From Azolla caroliniana (Eukaryota; Polypodiophyta), in contig JBHGNT010000011.1 in assembly GCA_043228905.1 (NCBI GenBank), positions 14,632,001 to 14,696,000 of the forward strand: a DNA stretch of 64,000 bases, given 5' to 3'. Shown one piece after another: positions 57,759 through 64,000 of this stretch. A program made the position numbers and the translations under genes. Under the pieces are notes generated by a model, which was given only the letters and a program-made list of their open reading frames with translations, had not been told where the DNA came from and ran no database searches. Each line of letters opens with the position of its first letter. Positions within the stretch are counted from its first letter, which is position 1.

Positions 57759-58148
57759 TGTTGGCCGGTCAGAAGAGCAAGGACAAGTGGGAAGGCGGAG
57801 TCGGATCGGATAATAGGAAATAAATAATAGTAGAATTATTATTCGGAGGGACGGATCCGGTACAGTTGTACCGATCCGGATCCGGACCGATTTGGATGTC
57901 GGTTGCCTAAGCGCACCGATTGTAACCTTGCCGGATGCCTATAAAAGGATCCGATGATTTGTAAAGGGTTTGACGGAAGTAATACAATAGTAATTATTGC
58001 GTGTTTATCTGTATCTTCGTATTGTTTACCGTCTGTGCTTAATTGTAATCATCTTACGCGTGTAACCTAGCATCCAATCCTTACCACCCCTTTGGAGAAC
58101 TGTCGGATAGACACCTGTGTTGAGGCTAGTCCGGCCAGGCAGACAACA
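57759..58148 (+). repeat. Gypsy-1 3' LTR
   Basis: 390 bp, matching 42754-43143 with three single-base differences seen (near 57810, 57893 and 58115). It is followed by ACATG, the target duplication. Confidence 0.95.
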
Positions 58149-58930
58149 ACATGCTTGGTATTCAGCATCTCGACGTGCCGCACTTGAGGGGGAGAAGCAA
58201 GGGCAAAGTCTCTACCGAAACGGGCAAAGGCCAAAAAAAAAACTGTTGAACCCGTTGATAAGAGGAGAGCTGGAAGAAGAGGAGACAAGAAGATGAAGGA
58301 AGCCGAGTCGACGAAGGAAGTCGACACATCCGAATAGGTCGGAGCAAGCAGTTGTGAAGAAGAGTTGTGCACTTAGGAAGAGAAGTGCATGCTGTGTGGA
58401 GGTCATCACGACGGTACTGACCATGATGCGGAATCGAATGAAGAATTCGATTTCGGTTCACCGGCAGAAGAAGCTGAGGGAAGCATGGAGAAGGCCAAGA
58501 CTTGGAAGTGGTCCGATGTGGTGAGAGGCCTGAAGCCGGAAGTCGAATCGGAGTGTACCGATTCGGACAAGAACTGGAACGAGTCGGAGACAGCTGACTT
58601 GGATCAACAGATGGATCCGGATGAGTCAGATCGACTGAAGGCCAAGGGGACACGGACACAGCGGAAGTCGATGCCATCGTGGGAGAACCGACGGATTGGC
58701 AAGCGCCGGAGTCACAGCAACGTGAGTGCTGAGATGGGCCTATTGAGCAGACATGCCGGCCGAGAGGGTCGAGGCGCGCAGAACCAAAGGGGTCGCGGCA
58801 AACAGGACTGGACCGGACCGGACGAGGAGCGCGAGCAAGGCGGAGTGACGCCAGGAGAAGTCGGTTGGAAGAACTGACTGCCACAGAGGTCGACACTACG
58901 ACCCCACCTCAGGTTGAGCTTGAGGGGGAG
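58149..58930 (+). other. Copia-4 3' end: RNase H tail, two polypurine tracts and extra 735-bp segment
   Basis: The RNase H frame resumes at 58149 and reaches a polypurine tract TTGAGGGGGAGA at 58184-58195. The LTR does not follow there: 735 more bases intervene before a second tract (58921-58930) that abuts the LTR. The extra segment contains a plus frame at 58389-58877 (162 codons), acidic first then Arg-rich, without recognised domains. It may be acquired sequence or a copia 3' ORF. Confidence 0.7.
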
Positions 58931-59343
58931 TGTTGAGTGGCAAGCTCAACTGCAGCCGGATCGGCTGAATAAGCCGGAGCCGGTAAGCGAGACGGATCGG
59001 GCGAAACGGATCGGTATTACGGTGAGCAACCGAACCGGCAAGTAGTGGAGGCCGGGTGCAATCCGTAACCGGAAGTCCAATCGGAAGCCTAGTATAGGAT
59101 AGACTACTAGGTAGCTATAGTCTCGTAGTAAGTGTCAGATGCTCGTGTGAGCATTGAAGTACATGGTACTTCTGTCAGTCCCAAGAGGACTTGTATAAAT
59201 AGTGCTACTTAGCACAGTGTGTGTACAGAGTCTTGATATAATTTTGAAATTGTGTCCTGCTCTCTCTGTCTCTCTCGCTCTGTCTCTCTCTCTCTCTTTG
59301 TGTTGTTCTCTGTTTTACGCTTCCGCAAACACTTACGTTTACA
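58931..59343 (+). repeat. Copia-4 3' LTR
   Basis: 413 bp, TGTTGAGTGG...CGTTTACA, followed by CTTAC (59344-59348). It differs from the 5' LTR by about three substitutions and in the CT run. Confidence 0.95.
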
Positions 59344-59348
59344 CTTAC

Positions 59349-60510
59349 CACGAGCTACGACCAATGAGCCCTGAGCGAGTTTCAATTGTCCCTCATTGAA
59401 GATGTTGCAATAGCCATCATCATCTAATATGTCGGTTGAGATAAGATGTAAGCTAATGTTGGGTACATGTCTTACCTCCTTGAGAATCAACTTTGAACCT
59501 GTGTTGATTTCCAAACAAATAGTCCCGATGCTTACCACCTTTGAAAGACCGTCATTGCCCATCTTCACAACTCCAAAATCCCCTAAAGTATAAGAAGTAA
59601 AAAACTCCCATTTAGATGTGACATGGAACGATGCTCCACTATCAACAACCCAATTAGTTTCATTGTGAGCAAGATTAATCACGTTTTCATCATAAACAAC
59701 AAGTAAATCATCTGAGGAAGTTGTATTAACACGATTAGAATTGTCATCGTTACCTTTGTTTTCATGCTTACCATTAGATGTGTGGTTCTCCTTTTTCCAC
59801 TTGTAACAATACCTCTTTATGTGTCTTGTTTTACTACAAAAATGACATTCTAGATCTTTATACCTTGAATTTGATTTACTTCTACTCCTCCCTCGGTTGT
59901 TTTGACCTTGGCTTGTATGCTTACTCCTCCCTCTTTCAACCGTCAAGACCTCTGAATGTGAGGATGTCCCTTGTGTCCTTCGTCTCATCTCCTCGTTTAG
60001 AACACCGCTCTTGACATATTCCGTAGTTACAATTCCATTTGGGGCTGCATTAGTTAGAGATACCCTAAAAGTTTCCCATGAATTAGGGAGAGTGTTTAAC
60101 AACCATAATGCATTAATCTCATCATCAAATTTCACTCCCATACCAAAAAGTTGGTCGAAACATCCTTGAAATTCATTTAGATGATCTAAAATGGAACTAC
60201 CTTCTTTATACACTAAATGCATTGCTTGTTTAAGCAAGAATAACTTATTGTTACCTGTCTTTGATGCATACAATGTTTCGAGTTTATTCCATAGAGCTTT
60301 AGCATTAGTTTCATTCACAATATGGTTTAAGACATTGTATCCCACCCATTGTCAAATAAAACCACATACTTGTTGATTCTCGAAAAGCCATTCCTCGACA
60401 GTTTTGCTCTCCGGTTTAGCATATGCAAAAATAGGTAAGTGTAGATTTTTCACAAAAAGAAGATCTTTCATCTTACCCAAGCAAACCATTGTGGAAAAAT
60501 TTGCCTCCAT
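59349..60510 (-). pseudogene. Copia-3 proximal part: gag, zinc knuckle and protease
   Basis: Minus-strand frame from the ATG at 60510 (MEANFSTMVCLGKMKDLL), with one TGA near 60352, then gag (LETLYASKTGNNKLFLLKQ, LLNTLPNSWETFRVSL), a knuckle-like CHFCSKTRHIKRYC (one position altered from CCHC spacing) and protease (WVVDSGASFHVTS), to LAQGSLVVARG, where Copia-4 interrupts it. It continues at 37974. It resembles Copia-5 throughout, but AT-rich and decayed. Confidence 0.85.
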
Positions 60511-60530
60511 AAGAAGTGCTCAACCTCTAC

Positions 60531-60540
60531 TCTGATACCA
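60531..60540 (-). other. Copia-3 primer binding site
   Basis: The minus strand reads TGGTATCAGA next to the LTR end, matching the initiator-Met tRNA complement. Confidence 0.75.
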
Positions 60541-60542
60541 CT

Positions 60543-61154
60543 TGATCCGAAACTTAGTAGCACTTAAACACTTATGTAAAACAGAAAATATGTTGTGCAA
60601 GATTTAAAAAGAAAACAAGAAAGATACACAACAAATCAATACACAATACACCAAAAAATTTTAATGTGGAAAACCCTCAAAGAGGTAAAAACCACGGGAC
60701 CTAGTCCAGAACTAATTCACTATCAATATAAATCTGATACACCAAAGTTCTACTCTAAACAAGTTAGAGTACTATGAGCAATCGAGGAATATGATGTTTC
60801 CTCAAAAATAAAAACTCAACAAAAAGGAACGCAAAAACCACCAAAACTCACAGCACATGGCTAATGATGGAGGTGGCGATGTCTGGATGTTTGAGTGTGT
60901 TGGTGTACTTGAGAAAGATTGAAGGAATCATCTAAGAAAGAGAGTATGGGCTCTCTGAAATCTGTTTTTCTCTGTTGCAGCAGAGAAATGCTCATTTTTC
61001 CCTTTTTAACACACTAAAAAAGAATGAGTTACATAGTGTAGATATGTAACGTCTTCTTGTGTGAACCCCTTTCACACTATTTAAAAAAAATACAAGTTTT
61101 GGGCATCCAAGGCCCATTTTATTTACTTATTAATGTGGACAAAAAAACCTAACA
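60543..61154 (-). repeat. Copia-3 5' LTR
   Basis: About 612 bp; on the minus strand TGTTAGGTTTTTTTG to CGGATCA. It has the conserved words GTGGAAAACCCTCAAAG and AAACCACGGGA in common with the Copia-5 LTR. The 3' partner is missing because the element is truncated at 37427. Confidence 0.75.
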
Positions 61155-62044
61155 TTCTTAAAGTTGGGCACCTGAGCCTTCGCCAAAACCACCCTCGCAT
61201 CACTAGTACCACTTCTAATTATGCGTTTTAGCAACCTCCTCCTTATTTCGTTGGTAATGTATGCGAATTGCTTCACCCGCAACTTTCGTGAGATCTTTTG
61301 ACAATGTGACACCATAAATTCCTTCTTCATCTTGCTCTTGGAACACACATTTGTACGACTTAACATGGTCATGAGAAGAACCTCTAGTGATAGTTCGAAC
61401 AACATGTGTGAGTTGGTACTTGGATCGAATGGCATGGGAGGCCTTATTTCAGAGAAGGATGGCAACACCCCCAATTCTAAACAAGCAATTTGCCAATGTA
61501 CCAGTTTTGGGTGATATTCTCTGTGCTTATAATCAAGGCACAACTATTGGGGTGGACAAGGAGAATGTTTTGGGTCAATGAGAGGGAAATAAGGCTAGCA
61601 CTACACCCCATCCTAGACAAGTTGTAGCTTTTCACATCACTCCTCATCTTGAACTTATGATGATCAAGCTACATAGAGATGGGCTTGGGCTAAATAGACG
61701 ACAAGTCACTATGAGAATGTCCACATCATGGGGCCCAACCATAAACATGTCAAACCTTGTCGATGCTTCTATTGGCAATGTCTTTGCTACCTTTCACGTC
61801 GAATCGGAAATATTGAACACCTTCTCGAGGGTGGAGAAGATGACGAATTCAGCCTATCAATTGGTAAGGTTGCCCAATGGAGACCAAGTGGTCATGGGTT
61901 TAACCCCTACATTCCAGAATGCCATCTAGTTAATTAAGAGATATGTATGGAGTATATAATAGAGAGGTGAGTAAAATTAGGTTTCGAACCCAAGACATAG
62001 TGTAGTGTAACAACTTACCAATAGGGTAAGCTAATTACGAGAGA

Positions 62045-62090
<46 letters not shown>

Positions 62091-62410
62091 AAAAAATGCG
62101 AGAGTGGAGAAGGGAAGAAGAAGCAAATTTGTTTTTATTGCTATGCTCTCTATTGGTAACGGAATTGAGCACAAAGAAAAGCGTTGGAAAGCCCTTGAGT
62201 AGAGCTTCGGAACGAGATATAGCAAGTTGAATTTGGCGGTTTGTACGAGAAGCAGCGATAGAAATAAGGAATCTTGTGTTGTCGGCATCCACATACTCAA
62301 AAATCATTGTGGGTCTTCGATTGCTTTCAAAATCTTCGACCTCTTCAATCGGGTGAGTTCTGATTTTCTCTCTTGTTCATGGAAAATTGTTTTTATCCCG
62401 GATCGATATA
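61155..62410. other. Intergenic stretch with GA microsatellite
   Basis: Frames at 61130-61543 (minus) and 61657-61929 (plus) have no recognisable domain and are not called. A GA microsatellite spans 62041-62090. The last ~200 bases may be the 5' UTR of LINE-5. Confidence 0.4.
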
Positions 62411-64000
62411 ATGATGGACATAAACATGAATTCCTCACAAATTGTGGGGGATATTAATATGGAAACAATCGATCCAAAAAAGAGTAATGTGATGGTTGAA
62501 TGTAATCGTGAAAGGGAAGACATTGGAAGCTCTAAGAGGTTTAAGGGAATTGAAGAAATTAATGAAAAAAAATTAACATATGCCGAAATAATACATGTAG
62601 ATGAAGTTGACAAGGATCTCTATAATTGGGATAATTTATGGGGAATTGCCAATACCTTATTGTTGGATATTGTGGAAGAAAACGAAAATGCAGTGAAAGA
62701 ATGCATTGAAGAGGATGTGTGCATGATGTGGAAGTTGATGCTAAGGCAGTTTTGCAATCATTTGATGTATTCTATGATTGTGCTATTATATATTTTTTTA
62801 CCGGCAAACTCCCATATGTTAATTGGATTAAACAATGGTTGAACACAATCGTGTCACCAAATTGTGTTGAAAAAATATATATGCGGGACCACAAGGGTTT
62901 TACGATGTAGTATTTCGTTCACCGGAGCATCGAAGTGCATTGTTGGGTAAAGTTCCTATGTTTTTTGATAAATGATTGGTGCATGTTATGCAATGGTCCC
63001 CCGTAGTGGACTATCATGCTTTGTTAAAACAAGAATCTCCTATTTGGGTTACAATGGATTGCAAGCATGCTTTTTTATGGCCACTTTTACCAGAGTTGAT
63101 GAGTCAAATGGGTAAAGTGTTGGTATCTCCACATGCAAATGCTACAAATAAGTGTAGATTTTGTGTGTTATGGGATACAAGTCACAAGAGGCCAGGATGG
63201 GTGCGTATGAATGCTCTTGGTATGAGAAGTCTTTGTTTTAAACTGAAGTGGGAGACATTTGCAGGTCATTGTTTTGGATGTGGTGAATGGGGTCACTTTA
63301 TGGTGGAATGCCACGGTCATTGTCCTTGAACTACAAAGGTTCCTATTGATGGGAACGATAAGGAAGGAGTTGGGAGAGATGTTGGTGTATCAGATTTTGT
63401 GGATGAAGGAACATCACCTAGAGCAGGTTATAAAGAGGTCTCACTTCAAGGTTTGGGCCCTAAGAATAAGGGAATTGAATCTATGGATATGGAAAACCAA
63501 AGTTTAGTGGTTAAAGATAAGGGGAAAAAACCGTTGGATAGAGCTAGTAGTGATGTTGTTGACAAAGATTGGCATGAGGTTAAGGGCAAGTCGAAAGGGA
63601 AATCAATGAATATGCAGCGTAGTAGCTTGCCCACTACTCGTGTGACTACTTGGCAAGGTAATTCAGGAACTAGGGAGGGCCCTCGAAAAATTCCTTGGCA
63701 ACGACAATCTAGGGATAAGGGATTACCCCTTCACCTTCAATTTGATTCATTGGGACGAGTTGTAAATTCATCGAATTCTTGAGGTTTTCGTCAAGCGGGA
63801 GGACCTAAAAAAATAGATTTCGATAGACAACCCTAAGGATGTGGTGCATGAAAATCCATATGCAGCATTGGAGCATGCTTTGACTAGTTTCATGACATCG
63901 GTTGCTCTAAAGGAGCAAGTGCTCCCATAGCATTGTTGATTGAATGAAAGTGGTAAATATGGAATGTGAGAGGGGCATCTTCTCCTCATAAGAAGTATAT
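62411..64000 (+). pseudogene. LINE-5 (L1-type) ORF1 and start of ORF2, runs off the window
   Basis: From the ATG at 62411 frames shift several times. Features: N-terminal KLTYAEIIHVDEVDKDLYNW, a DUF4283-type domain (LPYVNWIKQWLN, YDVVFRSPEHRSALLGKVPMFFDK, VHVMQWSPVVDYH), a CCHC knuckle (CFGCGEWGHFMVEC near 63270) and a Lys/Ser-rich tail to 63782. Near 63955 WNVRGASSPHKKY is the APE endonuclease start of ORF2. Frameshifts near 62720 and 62900 and a stop near 62972 make ORF1 defective as given. Confidence 0.75.

Larger units (their letters stand above)
42754..58148 (+). mobile_element. Gypsy-1 LTR retrotransposon with long post-pol ORF, split by Copia-5
   Basis: A Ty3/gypsy element: 390-bp LTRs (42754-43143; 57759-58148) with three differences seen, and ACATG target duplication. 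Order is gag, protease, RT, RNase H, integrase, which is the gypsy order, then a very long extra ORF. Copia-5 (50586-55986) interrupts the extra ORF, so Gypsy-1 itself is about 10 kb. RT motifs (CMDYRKLNTATVTDAFPLPF, FLDDFAVYS) are nearest, in my judgement, to non-chromovirus plant lineages. Confidence 0.95.
37980..59343 (+). mobile_element. Copia-4 LTR retrotransposon, split by nested Gypsy-1
   Basis: A Ty1/copia element with LTRs at 37980-38388 and 58931-59343, a CTTAC target duplication and the usual order PBS, gag, protease, integrase, RT, RNase H, PPT. Its own sequence is about 6 kb; the rest is Gypsy-1 (42754-58148) inserted near the end of RNase H. It is inserted in Copia-3, which lies in the opposite orientation. 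It is markedly more GC-rich than the flanking DNA. Confidence 0.95.

Noticed and set aside
61130-61543. Minus frame of 137 codons
   Set aside because: It begins in Copia-3 LTR sequence territory and shows no recognisable domain; composition looks random.

Overview
The window looks like intergenic DNA from a large, repeat-rich land-plant nuclear genome. It holds Ty1/copia and Ty3/gypsy LTR retrotransposons with initiator-Met tRNA primer sites, plant L1-type LINEs (DUF4283/zinc-knuckle ORF1, APE-type endonuclease, zf-RVT tail), a hAT-like MITE with CGGTT-rich ends, long GA/CT and TA microsatellites, and GT-AG introns. I cannot name the species. I recognise no ordinary host gene: every coding region I can support sits in, or derives from, a mobile element.

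The main feature is at 7285-16343: a 9,059-bp DNA element with 36-bp terminal inverted repeats (34/36 identical) and a 4-bp target duplication (TTCA). It is inserted into the ORF2 3' part of an L1 LINE, whose two halves flank it. It carries two apparently intact, divergently transcribed genes. The minus-strand gene (8331-11459, five exons by my reading, 930 aa) encodes a ParB-like domain fused to a class-beta N6A/N4C DNA methyltransferase. The plus-strand gene (13205-15985, 926 aa) encodes a protein of the DUF7869-like type with a DDD/RNase H-like signature, and is the candidate transposase. Between them lie seven copies of a 25-bp palindrome at an exact 51-bp period (11997-12330), a natural candidate for the ParB-domain or transposase binding site. 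ParB domain, methylase, DDE-like protein and phased palindromes inside one TIR/TSD unit form a coherent and possibly undescribed transposon system.

Layout. 1-6660: AT-rich DNA with degenerate satellite, a 121-bp tandem triplication, a 51-bp perfect palindrome, a 26-G tract and a hAT-type MITE. 6662-7280 and 16348-about 19930: LINE-1, split by the new element; its 5' part is inverted, as in twin priming. 20655-24916: LINE-2, 5'-truncated, with a 17-bp TSD; a very short inverted relative (LINE-3) follows. 27112-28255: decayed LINE-4 pieces. 28268-36290: decayed copia elements (Copia-2 on minus, Copia-1 on plus) and a related LTR.

37427-61154 is a four-level nest. Copia-3 (minus) is split by Copia-4 (plus, 37980-59343, TSD CTTAC). 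Copia-4 is split by Gypsy-1 (plus, 42754-58148, TSD ACATG). Gypsy-1 is split by Copia-5 (minus, 50586-55986). Copia-5 has an uninterrupted 1,357-aa polyprotein and LTRs in which I see one difference, so it is the youngest. The window ends in the 5' part of another L1 LINE (LINE-5).
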